Under the pieces are notes generated by a model that worked only from the letters and a program-made list of their open reading frames with translations, was not told the origin of the DNA and made no database searches. Shown one piece after another: positions 7,400 to 13,331 of a stretch of 19,427 nucleotides of DNA (positions within the stretch are counted from its first letter, which is position 1; the number at the start of each line of letters is the position of its first letter). The position numbers and the translations under genes were made by a program. The DNA is from JBDSTZ01 sp039927975 (GTDB lineage Bacteria > Pseudomonadota > Gammaproteobacteria > Burkholderiales > Burkholderiaceae_D): contig JBDSTZ010000548.1 of NCBI GenBank assembly GCA_039927975.1, positions 1-19,427 of the forward strand, given 5' to 3'.

Positions 7400-7702
7400 C
7401 TACTTTGTGGCAGCCGACTTATTTTCGATACCGGCGCGCGCCAGACCATAGATCATCTTGCCGATGGCCTTGAAATCGTCGCCGCTCGCGTGCAGCAAGA
7501 CCGCCTTGACGCGCTGCCCGGTCAGCACCATGAACAATTCGCCGTGCGTCACGCGCAGGCCAAATACGACGATTCCATCGCTGTCGATGCACACCGGCGC
7601 CGGCTCCGCGAATGCCGCACGCACCCGGCTGACCAGCGACGCAAGGACCACCAGCGATGCGTTGCGCTGGAACCGGCGGCGTGCCTGACGAAAGCTAGCC
7701 AA
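7400..7702 (-). CDS. small protein of unknown function downstream of proC
   Basis: A 100-residue frame starting with TTG 7702, just past the proC stop (7704-7706). GGGGA lies 5 nt upstream of the TTG, overlapping the proC end, which supports this start; no ATG occurs in the first 50 codons. The N-terminus is basic (RQARRRFQR). The rest is a mixed alpha/beta-like sequence (CIDSDGIVVFGLRVTHGEL, then VKAVLLHASGDDFKAIGKMIYGL). No signal peptide, membrane span or family motif was recognised. In many proteobacteria yggT follows proC; this is not YggT, because it lacks the membrane helices. Coding is supported by tight spacing and ordinary composition only. Confidence 0.6.
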   Translation of the reverse strand: MASFRQARRRFQRNASLVVLASLVSRVRAAFAEPAPVCIDSDGIVVFGLRVTHGELFMVLTGQRVKAVLLHASGDDFKAIGKMIYGLARAGIENKSAATK

Positions 7703-7703
7703 G

Positions 7704-8525
7704 CTAGTCCCCGGCGCCCAGTTGCTCGCCCAGTTCGCGCCCGCGCGCCGCCGCCGCCTTCATCGCATCGATGATGGCCTGCTTGACGCCCGCGCCTTCC
7801 ATGCTGGTCAGGGCCGCGTAGGTGGTGCCGCCTTTCGAGGTGACGCGCTCGCGCAGCACCGATACCGGATCGGGCGACTGCACCGCCAGCTGCGCCGCGC
7901 CGACGAAGGTCGCCAGCGCCAGCTCCTTGCCCTGCTCGGCCGACAGGCCCATCTCCAGCGCCGCCTGCTGCATCGCTTCGATGAAGTAAAACACATACGC
8001 CGGGCCGCTGCCCGACACTGCCGTCACCGGATCGATCAGCGCTTCCCGGTCCAGCCACACGGTCGCGCCCACCGCCTTCATGATGGTGTCGGCCACGCTC
8101 TTCTGCTCTGCGCTCACGCCATCCATCGCCACCATGCCGGTGACGCCCTGGCCGATCAGGGCCGGCGTGTTCGGCATGGTGCGCACGATGGCGCTGTAGC
8201 CGCCCAGCCAGCGCGCCAGGTCGGCGCTGCGGATGCCGGCGGCGATCGAGACGATCAGCGCGCGCGCGCCTGTCAACTGCGGCAGCAGCGCGGCGGCCAC
8301 TTCGCGCATCTGCTGTGGTTTGACCGCCAGCACGATCACGTCGGAGGCCGCGACCGCGCCGTCGATCGACCCGGCGGTGCTGACACCGAAGCGCGCCGCC
8401 AGCGTCTCGCGCTGCGTAGCGCTCGGATCGACCACGTGGATATTGGCGCCGTCGGTCAGCTTGCCGGCCAGGCCAGCGATCAGGGCCGAGGCCATATTGC
8501 CGCCGCCGATAAATGTCATCTTCAT
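7704..8525 (-). CDS. proC: pyrroline-5-carboxylate reductase
   Basis: Last step of proline synthesis: NAD(P)H reduction of pyrroline-5-carboxylate. The 273 residues match the family. The N-terminal Rossmann motif is FIGGGNMASALIAGL. LAVKPQQM and IVRTMPNTPALIGQG follow, and the dimer and substrate-binding C-terminal part has VSGSGPAYVFYFIEAM and the ProC signature TSKGGTTYAALTSME. A GGGAAG lies about 7 nt before ATG 8525. It follows yggS by 67 bp, a common proteobacterial pairing. Confidence 0.97.
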   Translation of the reverse strand: MKMTFIGGGNMASALIAGLAGKLTDGANIHVVDPSATQRETLAARFGVSTAGSIDGAVAASDVIVLAVKPQQMREVAAALLPQLTGARALIVSIAAGIRSADLARWLGGYSAIVRTMPNTPALIGQGVTGMVAMDGVSAEQKSVADTIMKAVGATVWLDREALIDPVTAVSGSGPAYVFYFIEAMQQAALEMGLSAEQGKELALATFVGAAQLAVQSPDPVSVLRERVTSKGGTTYAALTSMEGAGVKQAIIDAMKAAAARGRELGEQLGAGD

Positions 8526-8592
8526 GTGCTGCTTCCCAGGTAAAAAGTAAGGACTCGTGTGAGTGCGTTATGTGTGCGTGTCGCGTGACGCA

Positions 8593-9294
8593 TCAGGCGT
8601 AATGCCGCGTGCCGAAAATGGCGCTGCCGACCCGCACGATGGTCGCGCCTTCGGCGATCGCGGCGGCCATGTCGCCCGACATGCCCATCGACAGCGTGTC
8701 GATCGGCAGACCGCCGGCGCGCAGCTTGTCGGCCAGCGCGCGCACGCGGGCGAAGGCAATGCGTTGTTTTGCCACGTCAGTTTCGGCTTCCGGTATCGCC
8801 ATCAATCCGCGTAGTTTCAGGTTCGGCAACAGGGCTACCTGGCGTGCCAGTTCGGCCACATCCTCGACCGCCGCGCCGCTCTTGCTAGCTTCACCACTGA
8901 TGTTAACTTGCAGACAAATATTGAGCGGCCCCATCGACGCCGGACGCTGCTCCGACAGGCGCTGTGCGATCTTCAAACGATCGACCGTGTGCACCCAGGC
9001 GAAGCTGCTGGCGATGGGCCGCGTCTTGTTGCTCTGGATCGGACCGATGAAATGCCACTCGACTTGCGTGCCTGGCAAGGCCGTCGCAATCGCTGCCATT
9101 TTGTCTAGCGATTCCTGCAAATAATTCTCGCCGAACGCCAGTTGCCCGGCCGCGATCGCCTCCATGACGGCCTCGGCGGGAAAGGTCTTCGACACCGCCA
9201 GCAGCTGCACCGAGGCGCGCGCGCGTCCGGCGGCTTTGCTCGCGGCGTCAATAGTCGCATCGACTGCTTGCATGTTGTGAGCGATTGTGGACAT
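8593..9294 (-). CDS. yggS: YggS-family pyridoxal phosphate homeostasis protein
   Basis: A PLP-binding protein (PLPBP family) with an alanine-racemase-like TIM-barrel fold that buffers free PLP in the cytoplasm; it is not known to be an enzyme. 233 residues from ATG 9294. The PLP lysine is Lys36 in LLAVSKTFPAE, the same number as in E. coli YggS. Further family segments are FGENYLQE, WHFIGPIQSNKTR, CLQVNISGE, LRGLMAIPE and the phosphate-binding SMGMSGDMAAAIAEGATIVRVGSAIFG. An ATG at 9300 is also in frame, but GGA at 9304-9306 is 9 nt from 9294 and only 3 nt from 9300, favouring 9294. It diverges from pilT by about 90 bp, as I recall for P. aeruginosa. Confidence 0.96.
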   Translation of the reverse strand: MSTIAHNMQAVDATIDAASKAAGRARASVQLLAVSKTFPAEAVMEAIAAGQLAFGENYLQESLDKMAAIATALPGTQVEWHFIGPIQSNKTRPIASSFAWVHTVDRLKIAQRLSEQRPASMGPLNICLQVNISGEASKSGAAVEDVAELARQVALLPNLKLRGLMAIPEAETDVAKQRIAFARVRALADKLRAGGLPIDTLSMGMSGDMAAAIAEGATIVRVGSAIFGTRHYA

Positions 9295-9385
9295 AATCAT
9301 TTTCCGCAGGCAATTAAATACACTTCAAGGCGATGTGAAATGACGCGCGCCAGACAGCGCGAACTTCACGGCACAGGGATTATAA

Positions 9386-10429
9386 ATGGACATTTCGGAA
9401 TTACTCTCTTTCTCAGTCAAGAACAAGGCATCGGACTTGCACCTGTCGTCGGGCCTGCCGCCGATGATCCGCGTGCACGGCGACGTGCGGCGGATTAATC
9501 TGCCGCCGCTCGAGCACAAGGATGTGCACGGCATGATCTATGACATCATGAACGATGGCCAGCGCAAGCAGTACGAAGAAATGCTCGAGTGCGACTTCTC
9601 GTTTGCGATTCCCGGCCTGGCGCGCTTCCGCGTCAACGCCTTCAACCAGGAACGCGGCGCCGCCGCCGTGATGCGGACCATTCCATCGAAGATCCTCAGC
9701 CTGCAGGATTTGAATGCGCCGAAAATTTTCGCCGACCTCGCACTCAAGCCGCGCGGTCTGGTGCTGGTGACGGGACCGACCGGTTCGGGCAAGTCGACCA
9801 CGCTGGCGGCAATGGTGAACCACCTGAACGAAACCGAATACGGCCATATTCTGACCATCGAAGACCCGATCGAATTCGTCCACGATTCAAAGAAGTGCCT
9901 GATCAACCAGCGCGAAGTCGGACCGCACACGCTGTCGTTCAACAACGCGCTGCGCTCGGCGCTGCGCGAAGACCCGGACTGCATTCTGGTCGGCGAATTG
10001 CGCGACCTTGAGACCATCCGCCTGGCCCTGTCGGCCGCCGAAACGGGCCACCTGGTGTTCGGCACCCTGCACACCTCGTCGGCCGCCAAGACCATCGACC
10101 GTATCGTCGATGTGTTCCCGGCCGATGAAAAAGAGATGGTGCGCGCCATGCTGTCGGAGTCGCTGCAGGCGGTCATCTCGCAGACCCTGCTCAAGACCAA
10201 GGACGGCGCCGGCCGCGTCGCCGCGCACGAGATCATGATCGCCACGCCGGCGATCCGCAACCTGATCCGCGAAGCGAAGATCGCCCAGAGGTATTCAGCG
10301 ATCCAGACCGGCAGCAACGTCGGCATGCAAACGCTCGACCAGAACCTCACCGACCTGGTACGCCGCAATGTCATCTCGGCCGGCGCCGCGCGCAGCGCCG
10401 CCAAAACCCCGGATAACTTCCCCGGCTAA
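9386..10429 (+). CDS. pilT: type IV pilus retraction ATPase PilT
   Basis: A 347-residue hexameric ATPase that powers pilus retraction and twitching motility from the cytoplasmic face of the inner membrane. Seen are the N-terminal PAS-like region starting MDISELLSFSVKNKASDLHLSSG, Walker A GPTGSGKST (130-138), Asp box ILTIEDPIEFVH, Walker B with VGELRDLETIRLAL, His box ETGHLVFGTLHTSSAAKTIDR, and the C-terminal AIRNLIRE motif characteristic of true PilT. AGGGA lies 6 nt before ATG 9386. pilU follows after 10 nt. The imperfect inverted repeat around 9335-9367 in the leader (GTGAA and TTCAC ends) is unexplained and weak. Confidence 0.98.
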   Translation: MDISELLSFSVKNKASDLHLSSGLPPMIRVHGDVRRINLPPLEHKDVHGMIYDIMNDGQRKQYEEMLECDFSFAIPGLARFRVNAFNQERGAAAVMRTIPSKILSLQDLNAPKIFADLALKPRGLVLVTGPTGSGKSTTLAAMVNHLNETEYGHILTIEDPIEFVHDSKKCLINQREVGPHTLSFNNALRSALREDPDCILVGELRDLETIRLALSAAETGHLVFGTLHTSSAAKTIDRIVDVFPADEKEMVRAMLSESLQAVISQTLLKTKDGAGRVAAHEIMIATPAIRNLIREAKIAQRYSAIQTGSNVGMQTLDQNLTDLVRRNVISAGAARSAAKTPDNFPG

Positions 10430-10439
10430 AGGAGCAGTC

Positions 10440-11576
10440 ATGGAACGCGACCAGGCATCAAAATTCATGTTCGACCTGCTGCGCCTGATGGTGACGCGCG
10501 GCGGCTCGGACTTGTTCATCACCGCCGGCTTCCCGCCGGCCATCAAGATCGACGGCAAGATGACGCCGGTGTCGAGCCAGGCGCTCACGCCGGCCCACAC
10601 CTCGGATCTGGTGCGCTCGATCATGAACGACAAGCAGATGGCCGGCTTCGAGCTGACCAAGGAAGCCAACTTCGCCATCAGTCCGGGCGACCTGGGACGC
10701 TTCCGCGTCTCGGCCTTCGTGCAGATGAGCTGCGTCGGCATGGTGCTGCGCGTGATCACCACCACCATCCCGAAGCTGGCCGATCTCGAACTGCCGCCGA
10801 TCCTGTCCGAAGTGATCATGTCCAAGCGCGGCCTGTTGATCATGGTCGGCGCGACCGGTTCGGGCAAGTCGACCACGATGGCGGCGATGGTCGGCCACCG
10901 CAACGAGAACAGCTACGGCCACATCATCACCATCGAAGACCCGGTCGAATACGTCCATCCACACAAGAACTGCGTGATCACCCAGCGCGAAGTGGGGGTC
11001 GACACCGACACCTTCGAAGCGGCGCTGAAAAACTCGCTGCGCCAGGCGCCCGACGTGATCCAGATCGGCGAGATCCGCGACCGCGAGACGATGGAGCACG
11101 CGATCGCCTTTGCCGAAACCGGCCACTTGTGCCTGGCCACGCTGCACGCGAACAGTTCGAACCAGGCGCTCGACCGGATCATCAACTTCTTCCCCGAAGA
11201 GCGGCGCGCGCAGCTGCTGATGGATCTGTCGCTGAACCTGAAGGGCCTCATTTCGCAGCGCCTCATTCCACGCAAGGAGTCGAAGGGCCGCGTGGTGGCG
11301 ATCGAGATCATGCTCAACTCGCCGCTCATTTCGGATCTGATCTTCAAAGGCCAGGTGCACGAGATCAAGGAGATCATGAAGAAGTCGCGCGAGCTGGGTA
11401 TGCAGACTTTCGACCAGGCCCTGTTCGACCTGTTCGAGGCCGACAAGATCAGTTACGAAGACGCGCTGCGCAACGCCGACTCGGTCAACGATCTGCGCCT
11501 GACCATCAAGCTGCAGGGCAAGGCGGCCAAGACGCGCGACCTGATGGCCGGCACCGAACACCTGGGGATCGTCTAG
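10440..11576 (+). CDS. pilU: PilT-dependent retraction ATPase PilU
   Basis: A PilT paralogue of 378 residues that works together with PilT in retraction. Walker A is GATGSGKST (137-145). The Asp-box segment is IITIEDPVEYVHPHKN, and the Walker B region continues into GEIRDRETMEHAIAFAETGHLC. The C-terminal KKSRELGMQTFDQALFDLF replaces PilT's AIRNLIRE region, and a tail ending about 25 residues beyond is typical of PilU. AGGAG lies 5 nt before ATG 10440; an in-frame ATG at 10368 lies inside pilT and lacks family similarity. It is co-transcribed with pilT and closed by the terminator at 11611-11646. Confidence 0.96.
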   Translation: MERDQASKFMFDLLRLMVTRGGSDLFITAGFPPAIKIDGKMTPVSSQALTPAHTSDLVRSIMNDKQMAGFELTKEANFAISPGDLGRFRVSAFVQMSCVGMVLRVITTTIPKLADLELPPILSEVIMSKRGLLIMVGATGSGKSTTMAAMVGHRNENSYGHIITIEDPVEYVHPHKNCVITQREVGVDTDTFEAALKNSLRQAPDVIQIGEIRDRETMEHAIAFAETGHLCLATLHANSSNQALDRIINFFPEERRAQLLMDLSLNLKGLISQRLIPRKESKGRVVAIEIMLNSPLISDLIFKGQVHEIKEIMKKSRELGMQTFDQALFDLFEADKISYEDALRNADSVNDLRLTIKLQGKAAKTRDLMAGTEHLGIV

Positions 11577-11610
11577 TCCCCTTAGCCTTTGGCGGCCTGT
11601 GATATAAATG

Positions 11611-11646
11611 TGGCGAGCACCCTGCACGGATGCTCGCCATTTTTTT
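11611..11646 (+). terminator. intrinsic terminator of pilTU
   Basis: TGGCGAGCA (11611-11619) pairs perfectly with TGCTCGCCA (11631-11639) and is followed by seven T (11640-11646). It lies 34 nt past the pilU stop and ends 26 nt before gpx. It is the clearest terminator in the window and separates the pilus operon from glutathione peroxidase. Confidence 0.92.
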
Positions 11647-11672
11647 CAACCCATCCAACAGGGACGCCAAGC

Positions 11673-12155
11673 GTGAACACTTTCGATTTCGAGGCCAGCA
11701 GTCTGGCGGGCCAGCCTGTCGCGTTGTCCCGGTATCGCGGCAAGGTGCTCCTGATCGTCAACACCGCCAGTGCTTGCGGCTTCACCCCACAGTACGAAGG
11801 CCTGGAGCAGTTGTACCGCCGGCATGCGGCCGAGGGACTCGAAGTGCTCGGCTTTCCGTGCAATCAGTTTCGCCAGCAGGAGAGCGGGACCGCGTCGGAC
11901 ATCGCCGCGTTCTGCGAACGAGAATATGGCGTCAGCTTTCCGATGTTTGCCAAGATCGACGTCAATGGCGCCCATGCCCATCCCCTGTTCACCCACCTCA
12001 AGCGGCAGGCGCGCGGGGTGCTCGGTACCAAGGCGGTGAAATGGAACTTCACCAAGTTCCTGGTTGATCGTGACGGCAATGTGGTCCGCCGCTATGCGCC
12101 GGCGACCAAGCCGGCGGCGCTGGACGCTGATATAGCCGCATTGCTAGTGAAATGA
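11673..12155 (+). CDS. glutathione peroxidase family protein (Cys type)
   Basis: A thiol peroxidase of the GPx family (160 residues) that reduces hydrogen peroxide or organic hydroperoxides; bacterial Cys-type members often use thioredoxin rather than glutathione. The catalytic tetrad is complete: Cys35 (NTASACGFTPQY), Gln65 (GFPCNQF), Trp124 and Asn125 (KWNFTKFLV). It uses Cys in place of selenocysteine. GTG 11673 is chosen because the domain begins directly after it and GGGA lies 8 nt upstream; the longer open frame from 11589 reads through the pilU terminator and cannot be real. No signal peptide is seen, so it is cytoplasmic. Regulation by OxyR is conceivable, but no site was found. Confidence 0.94.
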   Translation: MNTFDFEASSLAGQPVALSRYRGKVLLIVNTASACGFTPQYEGLEQLYRRHAAEGLEVLGFPCNQFRQQESGTASDIAAFCEREYGVSFPMFAKIDVNGAHAHPLFTHLKRQARGVLGTKAVKWNFTKFLVDRDGNVVRRYAPATKPAALDADIAALLVK

Positions 12156-12162
12156 TCGATGG

Positions 12163-12291
12163 CATTCACAACATGGATAACTAACATCAACTCATCTATA
12201 CGCTTTGTGAATGGGATGCATCAAAACATTTGATTGGCGTTATAATTTCCCGTTGGCCATAATGTCCTTACTCCAACAGAAAGGACACATT
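12163..12291 (+). promoter_or_regulatory. leader/promoter of micro-protein copy A (duplicated segment)
   Basis: This AT-rich leader is repeated in front of copy B (13013-13142). Shared blocks are CATTCACAA at the 5' end, CAACTCATCTATACG (12188 and 13038), GAATGGG-TGCATCA, AACATT, CATAATG and the Shine-Dalgarno AAAGGACACA. TATAAT at 12241-12246 is the best -10 candidate, 45 nt before the start; no standard -35 is found, and the conserved GGG-TGCATCA block sits at about the -35 position, suggesting an activator or alternative-sigma promoter. Confidence 0.6.
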
Positions 12292-12480
12292 ATGAACATC
12301 GCCAAAAACATGGAATTCGTTTTCGTCATCGCCGTAGCGCTCACCTGCGCCACTGCTTTCGCAGCGCCAGCGAAGACCGCCTTCAAATCCCAAGTTGCCG
12401 TCAGCGGCGGCAAGATGGTCAGTGTCGTCGTGACTGGCAAGCGCTTGACGCCCGCACAAAAAGCCGCGCTCGGCAATTAA
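12292..12480 (+). CDS. secreted cationic micro-protein, copy A (unknown function)
   Basis: A 62-residue protein. Residues 1-24 form a signal peptide (MNIAKNMEF, hydrophobic core VFVIAVALTCATAFA) with probable cleavage after AFA (22-24). The mature part would be 38 residues with six Lys/Arg and no Asp or Glu, containing KMVSVVVTGKRLTPAQ. AAAGGA lies 6 nt before ATG 12292. The longer open frame from 12211 is rejected because it crosses the promoter. A 62-residue paralogue with 52 identical residues lies at 13143-13331. Cys19 is in the signal region but does not fit a lipobox. No known family was recognised; secreted peptide, cell-surface or antimicrobial roles are all possible. Confidence 0.82.
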   Translation: MNIAKNMEFVFVIAVALTCATAFAAPAKTAFKSQVAVSGGKMVSVVVTGKRLTPAQKAALGN

Positions 12481-12486
12481 TGCGGA

Positions 12487-12505
12487 GGCGGGCGCCCTGC
12501 CCGCC
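12487..12505 (+). terminator. stem-loop after micro-protein copy A
   Basis: GGCGGGC, loop GCCCT, GCCCGCC: 7 GC pairs, beginning 6 nt after the stop codon. No T-run follows. It probably protects the 3' end or assists termination. Copy B has no equivalent, because glcF begins right at its stop. Confidence 0.45.
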
Positions 12506-12613
12506 AGACTTCAAACCTCCTACCCACGGCGCCGGGATGCCGCTTGCAACAAGCGGTGGAAACATCCGGCCCGTGACCAGCTCCCCACTCCACCCGCCGC
12601 CCACCCCGATTCC

Positions 12614-12736
12614 AAAGCACGGGGTCAAGTACGACAATCGAACACGATCTCGGCCATGGTCGGTTCTCCACGGAATGTCACCCCCAAAAGCACGGGGTCA
12701 AGTACGACAAACGGACACGGTCTCGGCCATGGTCGG
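12614..12736. repeat. two direct repeats with 73-bp period
   Basis: Copy 1 (12614-12663) and copy 2 (12687-12736) match at 47 of 50 positions, starting AAAGCACGGGGTCAAGTACG and ending CTCGGCCATGGTCGG. Both are noncoding on the plus strand. A degenerate third copy lies at 12799-12839. Together they fill much of the 532-bp stretch between the two micro-protein units, where no credible gene is seen. They resemble dispersed intergenic repeats, but no family could be named. Confidence 0.8.
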
Positions 12737-12798
12737 CCTCCGCCACATTGAACAATACCAAGTTGAATAGGGAAAGCCGCAACTGGATCCAGGGGCCG

Positions 12799-12839
12799 AG
12801 ATCAGTCGCGACAAGCGGATACGGTCTCGGCGTCGTCTG
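12799..12839. repeat. degenerate third copy of the intergenic repeat
   Basis: It shares GATC-G, CGACAA, CGGA-ACGGTCTCGGC with the copies at 12614-12736, aligned on the common ACGGTCTCGG (12717 and 12821). About 26 of the 34 best-aligned bases agree. It lacks the CCATGG core. Confidence 0.55.
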
Positions 12840-12911
12840 TCCTCGACGAAAGTGCAAACGACCGAGGCGAACAACGGAACCGGCGATTATTCCAAGCCTA
12901 TTGCAGAGGCC

Positions 12912-12935
12912 GGGTCCGAAAGTCGGATCTGACCC
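12912..12935. repeat. REP-like imperfect palindrome
   Basis: TCCGA-AAG-TCGGA forms the tip of a hairpin whose base GGG(T)/(A)CCC is offset by a small bulge. Read on the minus strand it begins GGGTCAGATCCGA. The GGGGTCA start is shared with the direct repeats at 12614-12736, so these may be parts of one repeat family. No transposase is adjacent. Confidence 0.45.
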
Positions 12936-13012
12936 CCATGTTTTGGATGTCAGCTCTAGCTGTGATTCGTTTGCTCTTTGAAAATCTTCTGACAGATGAG
13001 GAAAATAGTACC

Positions 13013-13142
13013 CATTCACAAATGAAATATCTTGGACCAACTCATCTATACGTTTGATGAATGGGCTGCATCAGAACATTGAATTGGAATTATATGTGAC
13101 GTTTCTTCATAATGAACTTACTCAAACGAAAGGACACACATC
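13013..13142 (+). promoter_or_regulatory. leader/promoter of micro-protein copy B
   Basis: The second copy of the duplicated leader, 850-851 bp downstream of the first. The -10 counterpart is TATATG (13091-13096), weaker than TATAAT in copy A. The block TGATG-AATGGGCTG-CATCA here forms a small inverted repeat (5-bp arms). AAAGGA (13129-13134) is 8 nt before the start. Differences in the -10 region suggest the two copies are expressed to different levels. Confidence 0.55.
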
Positions 13143-13331
13143 ATGAACATCGCTAAAAACATGGAATTCGTCTTCGTACTCGCCGTCGCACTGACCTGCG
13201 CCACCGCCTTTGCAGCGCCAACGAAGACACTGAACAACTCGCTGGTCGCTGTCGGCGGCGGCAAAATGGTGAGTGTCGTGGTCACCGGCAAGCGCCTGAC
13301 CCCGGCACAGAAGGCCGCCTTCAACGCCTGA
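13143..13331 (+). CDS. secreted cationic micro-protein, copy B (unknown function)
   Basis: A 62-residue paralogue of the protein at 12292-12480: signal peptide residues 1-24 (one change, Ile13 to Leu), variable segment 27-38 (six changes), and an identical block at residues 39-59 containing KMVSVVVTGKRLTPAQ. The mature part carries five Lys/Arg and no acidic residue. 24 further codons differ silently, so the copies are old and both look maintained. The TGA stop ends at 13331, and the convergent glcF stop codon begins at 13332, with no spacer, so the transcripts must overlap or terminate inside the opposite gene. Confidence 0.82.
   Translation: MNIAKNMEFVFVLAVALTCATAFAAPTKTLNNSLVAVGGGKMVSVVVTGKRLTPAQKAAFNA

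Noticed and set aside
5994..7451. 485-codon open frame opposite the TPR-methyltransferase gene
   Set aside because: The minus frame has exact TPR periodicity and SAM motifs; the plus frame is its complement with biased composition.
11589..11672. N-terminal extension of glutathione peroxidase
   Set aside because: It reads through the intrinsic terminator of pilTU; GTG 11673 with GGGA upstream fits the family start.
12211..12291. N-terminal extension of micro-protein A
   Set aside because: It would translate the TATAAT box and the Shine-Dalgarno; copy B starts at the equivalent inner ATG, which directly begins a signal peptide.
12614..12736. CRISPR array
   Set aside because: Only two good copies, 50 bp long with a 23-bp gap, no cas genes, and an imperfect third copy at different spacing.
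12678..13040. 120-codon minus-strand frame in the repeat region
   Set aside because: It crosses the direct repeats and the conserved leader of micro-protein B, has no family signs, and its C-terminal part is made only of repeat sequence.
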